Assembly: GCA_024401635.1 (NCBI GenBank)
Contig: JAKSKP010000005.1
Span: 1 to 52,546 of the forward strand
Direction of reading: 5' to 3'
DNA: 52,546 nt
From: Bacteroidales bacterium
GTDB taxonomy: Bacteria > Bacteroidota > Bacteroidia > Bacteroidales > UBA932
Made by a program: the position numbers and the translations under genes. A model generated the notes under the pieces. The model saw only the letters and a program-made list of their open reading frames with translations, did no database searches and was not told the DNA's origin. Shown in pieces: positions 35,137 through 44,522 of the stretch. Every line of letters starts with the position of its first letter. Position 1 is the stretch's first letter.

Positions 35137-37008
35137 CTAACGGCGGCGTCCTGCGGCCTTCTGCTGCTGTTCAGCCATCTTCTGGGCAGCCTCCAGACGC
35201 TGTTGCCACTTGCTCTTGGGAAGCGGTTTGCCCTTGCTTGCCTCAATCTGCGCCAGAATCTTCTCGGGTTTGATTATCCACTTCTTGATGATGAAGTTCT
35301 GGACCATCATGAACAGGTTGCTGAGAAGGTAATAATAACTAAGACCTGAAGACAGGCTGTTGCAGACAAAGAACATCATTATAGGCATAAACCAGACGCT
35401 CATAAAGCGCATCGGTGCCATCTGGGGGTCACTGCTCTTGGGCATCGTCATCCAGGAATACAGCCACATCGTGGCAGCCATAAGCAGGGCGAAGAGGCTG
35501 AGATGGTCCATACCAAGGAAACGGAATCCGAAGTCCCATATGGAGTCATATGCACTGAGGTCCTCCGCCCACAGGAAAGGCTGCTGACGCAGTTCTATGG
35601 ATACAGGGAAGAAGCGGAACATCGCCCAGAGTACAGGGAACGTAAGCAGCATAGGGAGACAGCCTCCTGCGGGATTTATTCCCGCTCTCTTGTACAGCTC
35701 CATCTGGGCCTGCTGCTTCTTCATAGCCTCCTTCTGGTCAGAAGAGGCCTTGGGGAACTTCTCGTTGAGTTTGTCTATCTCGGGCTTGATGGCGTTCATC
35801 TTGGCCGATGACATATAGGACTTCATCGTCAGAGGGGAAATCACCAGTTTGATCAGCACCGTCATTATCAGGATGATGATTCCGTAGTTGGATATCTTGG
35901 TGCTGAGCCACTTGAAACTGGGGATTATCACGAACCTCGTGATAAGGCCTATTACATTGCCGCCTATGGTGATTGTCTTTTCGTACTTGCGGTCGTAGCT
36001 GCGCAGTTCGTAGTAATCGTTGGGGCCGAAATAGAACTCGTAGTCATACTTCGCAACTCCATTCTGAAGGGAAATATCCTCCCTGAGCTTTGCCGAACAG
36101 CTCATAAGACGGCCGTCGGCATCATTCTCCTGAGCGAATGCAAGCCCTACCTCACCATTGGCAAAGCCTGCCTCAGACGTAAGGATGGCGCTGAAGAACT
36201 GCTGGTTGAAATCTATCCATTCCAGTTTGCTGTCATAGCGTTTGCTGCCGTCACGTCCACCTTTTCCAACAACTTCGGGTTTCTTGTCCCCGGGACAATA
36301 AACCTCGATCTTGGAATATTGCTTCTCGTTCTTGTAGCCTTTCTCCAGTCTCGGAATCTTCAGGTTCCAGTCTATGTCGAACATAGACACGTTCCTGGGA
36401 ATATTGTTCTGCATCCCGTTGAACGACAACTCGTTATAGACCATATACGAGTCCTGGGGAAGAGTGTATCTCTGCTGGATATATCCGCCGTCAGCAAAGA
36501 CAAGCCTCATCACGGCCACGCTGTCGGACGATTCCACCAGCTGGAAATTGAAATCCTTGGTATTGATGTACTCTCCCGTATAGACACTGATTCCGTACTC
36601 GCTCCACCGGGGTTTCACAAGCATCAGAGGGTCTCCGCCATAGGCTTTGTAGCCCAGCACGTTGACGCTGTAAGGCTGCGCACCCTTTGTTGTCAGCACG
36701 ACCTCAATCTTTTCGTTGCGCAGGGTAACGAGCGATTCTTCGGCGGCCGCGGCAACACCCAGTGAATCATCCTTGTAAATGTTGGTATTCTGAGTCTGTG
36801 AGTTTTCTGCTGTCTGAACGGCAGCCTCTCCTTCCCTCAACACAGCCAACGAATCCAGGGCCATCCTCTGGAGGGCCTCAATCCTGGCAGCTGAATCTAT
36901 CTGGGCCTGAACGGCAGCCTGTTTCTCGAACTGTTTGGTCTGATACCACCCGAAGCCGAATATGATAAGGGCAATGAGGACCAGACCGATGATTGAATCC
37001 TTATTCAT
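35137..37008 (-). CDS. yidC: Membrane protein insertase YidC
   Basis: YidC inserts and folds inner-membrane proteins, with or without SecYEG. The 623-residue protein has an N-terminal membrane helix (DSIIGLVLIALIIFGFGW) and a large periplasmic domain (about 50-350). The conserved five-helix core carries LTMKSYMSSAKMNAIKPEI, MELYKRAGINPAGGCLPMLL and SSGLSYYYLLSNLFMMVQ. A very basic C-terminal tail may bind ribosomes. Gram-negative-type length. The ATG at 37008 is preferred to the GTG at 37014; both overlap the end of the DUF349 gene. Confidence 0.95.
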   Translation of the reverse strand: MNKDSIIGLVLIALIIFGFGWYQTKQFEKQAAVQAQIDSAARIEALQRMALDSLAVLREGEAAVQTAENSQTQNTNIYKDDSLGVAAAAEESLVTLRNEKIEVVLTTKGAQPYSVNVLGYKAYGGDPLMLVKPRWSEYGISVYTGEYINTKDFNFQLVESSDSVAVMRLVFADGGYIQQRYTLPQDSYMVYNELSFNGMQNNIPRNVSMFDIDWNLKIPRLEKGYKNEKQYSKIEVYCPGDKKPEVVGKGGRDGSKRYDSKLEWIDFNQQFFSAILTSEAGFANGEVGLAFAQENDADGRLMSCSAKLREDISLQNGVAKYDYEFYFGPNDYYELRSYDRKYEKTITIGGNVIGLITRFVIIPSFKWLSTKISNYGIIILIMTVLIKLVISPLTMKSYMSSAKMNAIKPEIDKLNEKFPKASSDQKEAMKKQQAQMELYKRAGINPAGGCLPMLLTFPVLWAMFRFFPVSIELRQQPFLWAEDLSAYDSIWDFGFRFLGMDHLSLFALLMAATMWLYSWMTMPKSSDPQMAPMRFMSVWFMPIMMFFVCNSLSSGLSYYYLLSNLFMMVQNFIIKKWIIKPEKILAQIEASKGKPLPKSKWQQRLEAAQKMAEQQQKAAGRRR

Positions 37009-38479
37009 TGCCACGCTCCTCTTCTATGCTGCGAATCTTCTCTTCCAGAGACTTGAGTTCAAGTTTTGCGTCCTCAATACCCTTCTTCATCTGGTCCACG
37101 ATGGCATTGCCTGCACTGCGGGCGAAGAAAAGTATGTTATTCTCCTTGGTGGCTATCTCCTGCTCGAGAGTCTTGTACCTTGCCACGAGCTTCTCCTTTT
37201 CGGTAAGCACCTTCACCGCAGGCCTTGACGGTCTTGCGGTCCTGGGCTCCCTTGCCTTGAAATTCTTCTCCTTCTCGGCGAAGAACTCATCGCAGGCTGC
37301 GCGGAACCTCTTCCACAGAGCGTCGGATTTCTTGCGGGGAACGGCTCCGATCTCCTTCCATTTCTTCTGAAGGTCGATGAACTGGTCGGTGGCTTTCTTC
37401 CATTCCTGTGAAGACTTGAGCTGTTCGGCCGCCTCGCAGATGGCTATCTTCTTATTGAGGTTCTCCTCCATATCGTCCTTGAAGCTGGCATAGAAGTCAC
37501 GCTTGCGCCCGTAGAACTTGTCGCAGGCAGCGCGGAAGCGGTCGTATATCTTCTGGTTTTCCTTCCTTGTGGCATAGCCTATCTTCCTCCACTCGGCCTG
37601 GACAGCCTCGATATCCTTGCTGAGGCTGTTCCACAGCTTGGAATCGGCTATTTCCATCCCGGCGATTTCCTCCACTTTCACACAGAGCTCCTGTTTCTTT
37701 GCCAGATTCTCCTCCTGTTCTTCCTTGACAGTCTCGAAATAGCCCTGGTATTTCTTGTTTATGACGGCAGTGGCCACCTTGAAGCGCTCCCAGATTTCCT
37801 CGCGATACTGTTTCGCCACGGGACCTAGGTCCTTCCAGGCGTCGTGAAGCCTCTGCAGCTCCCTGAATGCCTCCATCACATTGGCGCTTTCAGCGAGTTT
37901 CTCGGCCTTTTCACACAGTTCCTGCTTGGCCTCGAGATTCTTCTTGAAATCCAGGTCACGCAGTTCGCGGTTGATCTTCAGTCTGTCATAGAACTGTTCC
38001 ACATAGAGCTGATAGGTATTGTTGATGTCCCTGAAATTCTGTGCGGGAACCGCTCCTATCTCTCTCCAGCGGTCCTGGATTGCGCGGAACTCAGGCAGAG
38101 TAGTGCTCACGTCCTCATCTTTTTCCAGCAGGGCCTTCAGATCCTCAATCACCGTCTGTTTGGCCTTGAGATTGTCTTCCTTCTGGGCATCCAGCTGTTT
38201 GTTGTACGAGGCCTTCTCCTTCTTGTAGGCGGAATAAAGGGCCTTGAAATTCTCCTCCACGGTTTCGAGGGCTCCCTGGGCCGCTTCCTCCAACTTCTCC
38301 TTTTCCTTGAGAAGGGTCTTGTAGAACGCGGACTTCAGGGCCTCGGCGTCCTTGGCTCTCTGGAGACGGTCTTCGCTGGTTGCAAATTGATGGAACAACT
38401 CCGAAAGTTCGGCGAGGGACTTTCCGGAATAATCAACTACTTCTGATTTTTGAACATCAGGATTAATGTTTTCGCTCAT
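37001..38479 (-). CDS. DUF349 repeat protein
   Basis: This 492-residue cytoplasmic protein is almost wholly helical and charged. It holds four DUF349 repeats, each starting with a Trp motif: WREIGAVPAQNF, WKDLGPVAKQY, WRKIGYATRKEN and WKEIGAVPRKKS. Each is followed by F-x2-A-x-D/N/E-x-F/Y and a Lys/Glu-rich helix ending in LCEKAEKL-like text. The family function is not established. The C-terminus is a coiled coil (KSLEEKIRSIEEERGNE). It starts the leftward unit with yidC, and its stop overlaps the yidC start. Confidence 0.88.
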   Translation of the reverse strand: MSENINPDVQKSEVVDYSGKSLAELSELFHQFATSEDRLQRAKDAEALKSAFYKTLLKEKEKLEEAAQGALETVEENFKALYSAYKKEKASYNKQLDAQKEDNLKAKQTVIEDLKALLEKDEDVSTTLPEFRAIQDRWREIGAVPAQNFRDINNTYQLYVEQFYDRLKINRELRDLDFKKNLEAKQELCEKAEKLAESANVMEAFRELQRLHDAWKDLGPVAKQYREEIWERFKVATAVINKKYQGYFETVKEEQEENLAKKQELCVKVEEIAGMEIADSKLWNSLSKDIEAVQAEWRKIGYATRKENQKIYDRFRAACDKFYGRKRDFYASFKDDMEENLNKKIAICEAAEQLKSSQEWKKATDQFIDLQKKWKEIGAVPRKKSDALWKRFRAACDEFFAEKEKNFKAREPRTARPSRPAVKVLTEKEKLVARYKTLEQEIATKENNILFFARSAGNAIVDQMKKGIEDAKLELKSLEEKIRSIEEERGNE

Positions 38480-38500
38480 TGTGTGTAATATTTTAATTCA

Positions 38501-38508
38501 CAAATATA
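38501..38508 (-). promoter_or_regulatory. -7 box for the DUF349-yidC operon
   Basis: The minus strand reads TATATTTG, 21 bases before the ATG at 38479. The -33 element is not evident. Confidence 0.45.
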
Positions 38509-38530
38509 CAAATCTTTTGCAAAAAACCGC

Positions 38531-38538
38531 TAATTTTG
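38531..38538 (+). promoter_or_regulatory. -7 box for trmD
   Basis: TAATTTTG fits TAnnTTTG and lies 39 bases before the trmD ATG at 38578, supporting that start over in-frame upstream codons. Confidence 0.5.
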
Positions 38539-38577
38539 CAGCTCCAAAGAAAAACTATTCATACGCAAAGCCCCAAT

Positions 38578-39255
38578 ATGCGCATCGACATCCTTACAGT
38601 AGTACCGGAACTTCTGGACAGCCCCCTCAGCCATTCGATAGTTGGACGGGCAGTCAAGAAGGGACTCGTCGAGATCCATATACACAACCTGCGCAAATAC
38701 GGGCTCGGCCCGCGTAGGAACGTGGACGACTACAGTTACGGAGGGGATGCCGGCATGGTCCTGATGGTGGAGCCCGTATTCCGTATGATAGCGGAGCTCA
38801 AGGCGGAAAGGGACTATGACGAGGTCATATACATGTCTCCCGACGGCGACATCCTCGACCAGCCGATGGCCAACGAACTCTCGCTCAAAGGCAATCTCAT
38901 CATACTCTGCGGCCACTACAAGGGCATAGACCACCGCATACGCGAACACCTGATAACCCGCGAGATATCCATAGGCGACTACGTCCTCAGCGGAGGCGAG
39001 ATTCCCGCGGCCGTGGTGGTGGATTCCATCGTCCGCTTGATCCCCGGAGCCCTGACCGACGAGACCTCCGCTCTGTCCGATTCCTTCCAGGACGATCTGC
39101 TGTCCCCTCCCGTGTACACCAGACCGGCATCCTTCAACGGCTGGGACGTCCCCGAGGTGCTGCTCAGCGGCGACCCGCGCAAGATTCAGGCCTGGCAGGA
39201 CGAACAGGCCCTGGAAAGAACGGCCAGACTGCGCCCCGGACTGCTGAAAAAATAA
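38578..39255 (+). CDS. trmD: tRNA (guanine-N1-)-methyltransferase TrmD
   Basis: TrmD methylates G37 of tRNAs with SAM and so guards the reading frame. The 225-residue protein starts [17 protein letters not shown] and has [30 protein letters not shown] and the trefoil-knot segment [30 protein letters not shown] and [16 protein letters not shown] follow. Length and motifs are normal. The start is set by the family's N-terminus. The DUF1846 gene follows with its own -7 box, so trmD may be a single-gene unit. Confidence 0.96.
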   Translation: MRIDILTVVPELLDSPLSHSIVGRAVKKGLVEIHIHNLRKYGLGPRRNVDDYSYGGDAGMVLMVEPVFRMIAELKAERDYDEVIYMSPDGDILDQPMANELSLKGNLIILCGHYKGIDHRIREHLITREISIGDYVLSGGEIPAAVVVDSIVRLIPGALTDETSALSDSFQDDLLSPPVYTRPASFNGWDVPEVLLSGDPRKIQAWQDEQALERTARLRPGLLKK

Positions 39256-39299
39256 AGTTAAATATTTCAAAACAGGTTCTCAGATTAAGGAAATTTGAG

Positions 39300-39307
39300 T
39301 ATCTTTG
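39300..39307 (+). promoter_or_regulatory. -7 box for the DUF1846 gene
   Basis: TATCTTTG fits the consensus and lies 20 bases before the ATG at 39328. The upstream -33 region is weak (GTTC). Confidence 0.5.
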
Positions 39308-39327
39308 CATCCCATAAAAACTATTTT

Positions 39328-40809
39328 ATGGGCAAGATCGGTTTCGATAACGAGAAGTATCTCCGCATTCAATCAGAACACATCAAAGAGCGCATAGCGC
39401 AGTTCAACGGCAAGTTGTATATGGAATTCGGAGGCAAGCTGGCCGATGACTACCACGCTTCGCGCGTGCTTCCAGGCTTCGAACCCGACAGCAAGCTCAA
39501 GATGCTGATGCAGCTGAAGGACTACGCGGAAGTTGTAATTGTCATAAGCGCCATCGACATAGAGAAAAACAAGGTCCGCAGCGATTACGGCATCACCTAC
39601 GACGAGGATCTTCTCAGGCTCAGGGATGAATTCGTGGATTGCGGCCTTGAGGTCAACAGCGTGGTAATCACGCACTTCAACGGCCAGGAAAGCGCCAGTG
39701 CCTACAGACAGCGTCTGGAAAGGACAGGGCTCAAGGTATATTATCACCATACGATAGAGGACTACCCCAACAACGTCCCTCTCATAGATTCAGAGGAAGG
39801 CTTCGGCAAGAACGACTATGTCAAAACCACACGTCCTCTGGTAGTGGTGACCGCCCCCGGTCCCGGCAGCGGAAAAATGGCCACCTGCCTCAGCCAGCTG
39901 TATCACGACCACAAGAACGGCATCAAGGCCGGATACGCAAAGTTCGAGACCTTCCCCATCTGGGACCTGCCGCTGAAACATCCCATACATCTGGCATACG
40001 AAGCCGCCACGGCGGACCTGAACGACATCAACATGATAGACCCCTTCCACCTGGAGGCATACGGCAAGCTGGCAGTCAACTACAACAGGGACATAGAGAT
40101 ATTCCCCGTGCTGGACGCGATTTTCGCCGGCATATTCGGAGAAAATCCTTACAAGTCCCCTACCGATATGGGAGTCAATATGATAGGCAGCTGCATCTGC
40201 GATGACGAAGTGTGCTGCGAGGCCGCCCGTCAGGAGATAATCAGACGCTACTACAAGGCTCTCAACGCCTTTGCGGACGGGAAGCCCAACGATGCCGAAG
40301 TCAACAAGATAACCCTGCTGATGAGGCAGGCCGGCATCACTCCCGACAACAGGGCCGTAGCAGTCGCCGCAAAGGCCAGAAAGGAGAAGGAAGGCATATC
40401 GTCAGCCGCAATAGAGCTGAATGACGGCACGGTCATAACGGCCAACTCGATACCCCTGCTGGGAGCAAGCGCCGCACTACTGCTCAACGCCACGAAGCAC
40501 CTTGCAGGCATAGACCATCACATCAAGCTCATACCGTCAAAGATGATAGAGCCCATACAGACGACCAAGGTGAACTACCTCGGCGGCCACAATCCACGCC
40601 TGCACACCGACGAAGTCCTCATAGCCCTGTCAATGCTCAGCGTCTATGACGACAACTGCGCGAAAGCACTGGAGCAGCTCCCGAAGCTGAAAGGATGCCA
40701 GATCCACACCACTGAAATGCTCAGCGAAGTGGACTGCAACGTATTCAGGAAACTGGGTATTGACCTTACCAGCGAACCTATCCGCAAGAAAAAGAGACGC
40801 TACAATTAG
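39328..40809 (+). CDS. DUF1846 family protein
   Basis: The 493-residue protein starts MGKIGFDNEKYLRIQSEHIK and has YMEFGGKLADDYHASRVLPG. It also has VVVTAPGPGSGKMATCLSQL, a P-loop-like turn, then FETFPIWDLPLKHPIHLAYE, TDMGVNMIG and LGGHNPRLHTDEVLIALS. These are family hallmarks of DUF1846, a large cytoplasmic protein whose reaction is unknown. The length matches the family. It converges on the glutamine cyclotransferase gene with a 10-base gap and no clear terminator. Confidence 0.92.
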   Translation: MGKIGFDNEKYLRIQSEHIKERIAQFNGKLYMEFGGKLADDYHASRVLPGFEPDSKLKMLMQLKDYAEVVIVISAIDIEKNKVRSDYGITYDEDLLRLRDEFVDCGLEVNSVVITHFNGQESASAYRQRLERTGLKVYYHHTIEDYPNNVPLIDSEEGFGKNDYVKTTRPLVVVTAPGPGSGKMATCLSQLYHDHKNGIKAGYAKFETFPIWDLPLKHPIHLAYEAATADLNDINMIDPFHLEAYGKLAVNYNRDIEIFPVLDAIFAGIFGENPYKSPTDMGVNMIGSCICDDEVCCEAARQEIIRRYYKALNAFADGKPNDAEVNKITLLMRQAGITPDNRAVAVAAKARKEKEGISSAAIELNDGTVITANSIPLLGASAALLLNATKHLAGIDHHIKLIPSKMIEPIQTTKVNYLGGHNPRLHTDEVLIALSMLSVYDDNCAKALEQLPKLKGCQIHTTEMLSEVDCNVFRKLGIDLTSEPIRKKKRRYN

Positions 40810-40819
40810 ATTGGCGTTT

Positions 40820-41620
40820 TCAACGTTCCGAAACGCTGACCCTGAACATCCAGGGCCAGTTTTTACCGGTAAGGAAAATTTCATCCTCACCTTTGTCAGT
40901 ATGTCTGACGGCTATGCCGTTGAGCACGTCCATCGACGGAGTGCGCTTGTCCTGCGGAATCAGGCTGCTGCAGTCCATCTTGCCGATGACATTGCCCGTT
41001 GCCGGATCTATTATCAGGATGAGGTCGGTGGTATAGACATTAGCCCAGATCTTCCCGTCTATCCACTCCAGTTCGTTGAGCAGCCTCATTGGACGTCCGT
41101 TCAGCTTGACGGTGACAGACTTGAGCGTGGAAAGCTTCCTGTCGAGAAAATATATTGAAGAAGAGCCGTCCGAAGCCACCATCACCGCTCCGGCAAAATC
41201 CTTCCTGGAATCCTCCGGAATGCCTGTAAGCCCCCATCCGTCACGGGGATATGACAGGGTCTTCAGACATTTCAGCGTGGCGGGATCATATATGAAAGCC
41301 ATCTTGTTCTTCCAGGTAAGGACATACAGCTTCCCGTCAACGATGCAGGACCCTTCGCCGAAATGCCTGGCGGCCATTCTCACACTCTTTACCACCTTTC
41401 CCGTACTGTAATCCACGATACGGACGCTGCTCTGCCCGTACTGCCCCGTTGACTCGTACATTGTCCCGTCGTGAAAAAACAGGCCCTGGGTATAAGCCGA
41501 GCCGTCGTGCGGATATTTCTCCTGCACCTTCAGGACATAATCCTTCACCGCAGCGGATATCGGGTAGCACAATGCGATGGATGCAATGAATACGCTTAAT
41601 CTTCTCATCATCATTATCAT
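40820..41620 (-). CDS. Glutaminyl-peptide cyclotransferase (plant/bacterial type)
   Basis: The enzyme converts N-terminal glutamine to pyroglutamate. The 266-residue protein has a signal peptide (SVFIASIALCYPISA) and a five-bladed propeller fold. It reads YTQGLFFHDGTMYESTGQYGQSSVR, with FGEGSCIVDGKLYVLTWKN and LNELEWIDGKIWANVYTTD later. VLNGIAVR and FLTGKNWPWMFRV close the propeller; these are the family's typical phrases. The ATG at 41620 overlaps the helicase stop (ATGA), which supports this start and translational coupling. It probably acts in the periplasm on exported proteins. Confidence 0.9.
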   Translation of the reverse strand: MIMMMRRLSVFIASIALCYPISAAVKDYVLKVQEKYPHDGSAYTQGLFFHDGTMYESTGQYGQSSVRIVDYSTGKVVKSVRMAARHFGEGSCIVDGKLYVLTWKNKMAFIYDPATLKCLKTLSYPRDGWGLTGIPEDSRKDFAGAVMVASDGSSSIYFLDRKLSTLKSVTVKLNGRPMRLLNELEWIDGKIWANVYTTDLILIIDPATGNVIGKMDCSSLIPQDKRTPSMDVLNGIAVRHTDKGEDEIFLTGKNWPWMFRVSVSER

Positions 41621-43068
41621 TGGCCGATGGGCCATTCCAGTTTGTTGTAATTTACCAGATAAACTCTCTTCGCAGCCCTTGTGAGAGCTGTGTACAGCCA
41701 CTTGAGGTCGTCCAGAACCAGTCCGTCCTGCCAGAAGGCATTGTCGATAAAGACGCAGTCCCACTGACCTCCCTGGCTCTTGTGACAGGTAATGGCATTG
41801 GAATACTTGAGCTGCAGGGCATTGAAATAAGGGTCTTCCCTTACCGCCTCGTAGCGTTTCTTCTTTGACGTCTGCCAGGAGTAATCCTCGTTCACGCCCA
41901 GGTACAGCTGGTTACTCTGTTCATAGGTAAGGGAAGGGCTCTCGGAATCAAGGGTGTCCAGTATGACCTTGGCCCTTATCTCAACCTCGTCATAGTCGGG
42001 GAAAGAAAGTTTGGCCGTGGCGAAATGAAGACCGTATCTGTCTTCGAAATCACTGATACGCAACAGCTTGACTATATCCCCGTTGGCTATGTAGCTCATT
42101 CTCTCGACATTCTCCAGAAACTGGTAGCAATTCTTCACCACCATCAGCCTGTCACCTTTCACCAGCCTGTCCTCCTTGAACTGAACCTGGGAGCGCAGAC
42201 CTGCATTGTAGCGTATGGCCCTCCTGTTGCTTCTGGTCAGCACTATTGTCTGGTCATCCCCGTACTTCGAATAGGCATCGGAAACGGTTTCTATCAATTC
42301 GGTTCCCGTGACCGTGGATATATCGTCAAAACCGTCCAGTTCCAGCTTGAGAGACGGACACGTACGCCCTTCCATCATTGCCGAAATGTGCTCCCTGATT
42401 ATCGTGGCATTGTGCAATATGCCGGACTGATGCGCCTGACGCACCACCGTGGTCATAGATGAGAACATCACGCCGCCGAAAGTGGAATCCATATATTCGC
42501 GGCTCAGGGCCGGACTTTCATCCAGACCTATGGGAGGAAGCTGTGCGCTGTCCCCCACCAGCATGACCCTGCACTCGACGCCGTTGCGCACGAACTCCAC
42601 CAGGTCCCCGAGCAGGTTGCCGCTGCCGAAGGATGCGGAGGAAGGACCCTTGGCGCTCTCCGCGTCAATGCTCAGGAGCGACACCTCATCCACAATGAAC
42701 AAAGCGTTTCTGGCTTTGTTGGGAGCCAGGGAGAACTGTCCGAAGCCGTCGCCTCCGACGCTTTTCTGCCTGTAAATGTGCTTGTGCACGGTAAACGCCT
42801 CCTGGCCCGCATAAGAACTGAGGACCTTCGCGCTGCGGCCCGTGGGGGCAAGCAGTATACATTTGGTACCCAACGACTTGAGAGCCTGTACAACAGCCGC
42901 CACGGCGCTGGTCTTTCCTGTCCCGGCATAACCGGACAGCACCAGGATATCGTGGTCCGGCGAGGTAACGAAAGAGGCGACGTCCGCCATGAACTTTCTC
43001 TGGCAGGAGGTAGGCTCGAATTTCAGGGCATCAAGAAAAGAGCTCTCCAGAAACTGCGACCTTCCCAT
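41617..43068 (-). CDS. RecD-like/Pif1-type ATP-dependent DNA helicase
   Basis: This 483-residue superfamily 1 helicase has Walker A GYAGTGKTS, motif Ia LLAPTGRSAKVL, Walker B FIVDEVSLL and motif III LVGDSAQLPPIG. Motif IV-like text (VLTRSNRRAIRYN) and a UvrD_C_2 region (NAITCHKSQGGQWDCVFID and LYTALTRAAKRVYLV) follow. The compact form without RecD N-terminal domains suggests a Dda/RecD2-like 5'-3' helicase. It starts at an ATG overlapping the trkH stop (TGATG). The role, perhaps replication fork or R-loop repair, is not shown by context. Confidence 0.9.
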   Translation of the reverse strand: MGRSQFLESSFLDALKFEPTSCQRKFMADVASFVTSPDHDILVLSGYAGTGKTSAVAAVVQALKSLGTKCILLAPTGRSAKVLSSYAGQEAFTVHKHIYRQKSVGGDGFGQFSLAPNKARNALFIVDEVSLLSIDAESAKGPSSASFGSGNLLGDLVEFVRNGVECRVMLVGDSAQLPPIGLDESPALSREYMDSTFGGVMFSSMTTVVRQAHQSGILHNATIIREHISAMMEGRTCPSLKLELDGFDDISTVTGTELIETVSDAYSKYGDDQTIVLTRSNRRAIRYNAGLRSQVQFKEDRLVKGDRLMVVKNCYQFLENVERMSYIANGDIVKLLRISDFEDRYGLHFATAKLSFPDYDEVEIRAKVILDTLDSESPSLTYEQSNQLYLGVNEDYSWQTSKKKRYEAVREDPYFNALQLKYSNAITCHKSQGGQWDCVFIDNAFWQDGLVLDDLKWLYTALTRAAKRVYLVNYNKLEWPIGQ

Positions 43069-44522
43069 CACTTGTCACGCTTGAATATTAGTGACACCGC
43101 TATGAGAAGCGGATAGATTTCGATACGTCCAAGGAACATATCGAGCGTGAATATCAGTTTCGCCGCCACGGGCATTGCATCATAATTGCCGGTCGAGGAG
43201 ATTTCGCCCAGTCCAGGTCCGACGTTGCCCAGACAGGCTATGGAGCCGGAAACAGCCTCGGTGCCGCCAACTCCGGAAGTGAGGAGCAGGCCCGTGGAAA
43301 GCAATATTATGATGAAATACAACACTATATAAAGCAGTATGGGAAGCACGTGATCTTCAGGCATATACGAATTGCCCAGCTTTATACGCCTCGTGGCTGA
43401 CGGATGCAGGTTGCTCAGGATCTGACGGTGTATGCTCTTGAACACCACCATCATCCTGTCCACCTTGATACCTGAGGACGTAGACCCGGCAGTCGCGCAC
43501 TGAACTGAAACGTACATCAGAACTATGCACGAAAGGAAAGGCCAGGAACTGTTGTCGGCGAAGGTGAAACCAGTGGTGGTCATATAGCTCACCGTAGTAA
43601 GGAAACCGTCCGACAAAGCCTTGCCCCAGCTCATGCCGCCATCCTGGAACCTGAGTGACAGGACAACGATGGCAGAGGTGACGAGCAGGGACGTCAGGTA
43701 GAAGCGCACGGTGTGGCTGCTTGTGAAAGGCTTCAGGGACCTGCGTATTATACAGCTGTAGATGAGCACGAAATTGGTGGTGGCCACGATCATTATCAGC
43801 AGCGACACCACATTGATGGCTATCGAGTCATAAGCCGCAATGGAGGCGTTCTTGATGCTGAAACCGCCTGTAGCGCAGAGGCTAAGACCGTGGTTCACAG
43901 CATCGAAGAAAGGCATGCCGGCCAGATACAGCGAAACCGTAGCCAGCAGGAAGATGCCCAGGTACACGAAAGTGATGACGTACACGAGTTTCCTGCTCTG
44001 CATATTGGCAGTCTCCCTGAACAGTGAAGAGACCTCTATCTTGGTCAGTCTCTGTCGGAAAGGGCTTGCGGAAGGCACTATCAGCAGCATGAACACGACA
44101 ACGCCCAAACCTCCGATGAAATGCGTGCAACTCCTCCAGAACAGGAGGCTGGGAGGCAGGGACTCTATGTCATTCAGTATCGTGGCCCCGGTGGTCGTGA
44201 AACCGGAAACGCTCTCGAACCAGGCATCGGCTATGGACATCTCCCCTCCCCACATCACGTATGGCATCATCCCGAAGATGAAGGAGAGCAGCCAGGACAG
44301 GACTATGATGACAAAGCCGTCCTGCAGGCCAATGGGCTGGCTCTTTCGTACGAATATCAGAGGGAAGGCTCCGAACAGCAGGGTTATGATGAAGCTTATG
44401 GACAAGGCCCCGAAAGCCGAGTCCATACCGTATATCACGGACACGACAACACTCAGCAGCATGAAGAGGCTGCTGACCAGCAGGGCAAGGCCCACGTTTC
44501 TGGATACCGCCTTAACGTTCAC
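43068..44522 (-). CDS. trkH: Potassium uptake protein TrkH
   Basis: TrkH forms the K+-conducting membrane subunit of Trk. The 484-residue protein has about ten membrane helices and four selectivity-loop repeats, seen in WFESVSGFTTTGATIL, SLCATGGFSIKNAS, TTVSYMTTTGFTFAD and IACLGNVGPGLG. It also has CATAGSTSSGIKVDRM. The start is a GTG at 44522 that overlaps the end of the HAMP gene. The regulatory partner TrkA is at 50720 on the other strand rather than adjacent. Confidence 0.94.
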   Translation of the reverse strand: MNVKAVSRNVGLALLVSSLFMLLSVVVSVIYGMDSAFGALSISFIITLLFGAFPLIFVRKSQPIGLQDGFVIIVLSWLLSFIFGMMPYVMWGGEMSIADAWFESVSGFTTTGATILNDIESLPPSLLFWRSCTHFIGGLGVVVFMLLIVPSASPFRQRLTKIEVSSLFRETANMQSRKLVYVITFVYLGIFLLATVSLYLAGMPFFDAVNHGLSLCATGGFSIKNASIAAYDSIAINVVSLLIMIVATTNFVLIYSCIIRRSLKPFTSSHTVRFYLTSLLVTSAIVVLSLRFQDGGMSWGKALSDGFLTTVSYMTTTGFTFADNSSWPFLSCIVLMYVSVQCATAGSTSSGIKVDRMMVVFKSIHRQILSNLHPSATRRIKLGNSYMPEDHVLPILLYIVLYFIIILLSTGLLLTSGVGGTEAVSGSIACLGNVGPGLGEISSTGNYDAMPVAAKLIFTLDMFLGRIEIYPLLIAVSLIFKRDK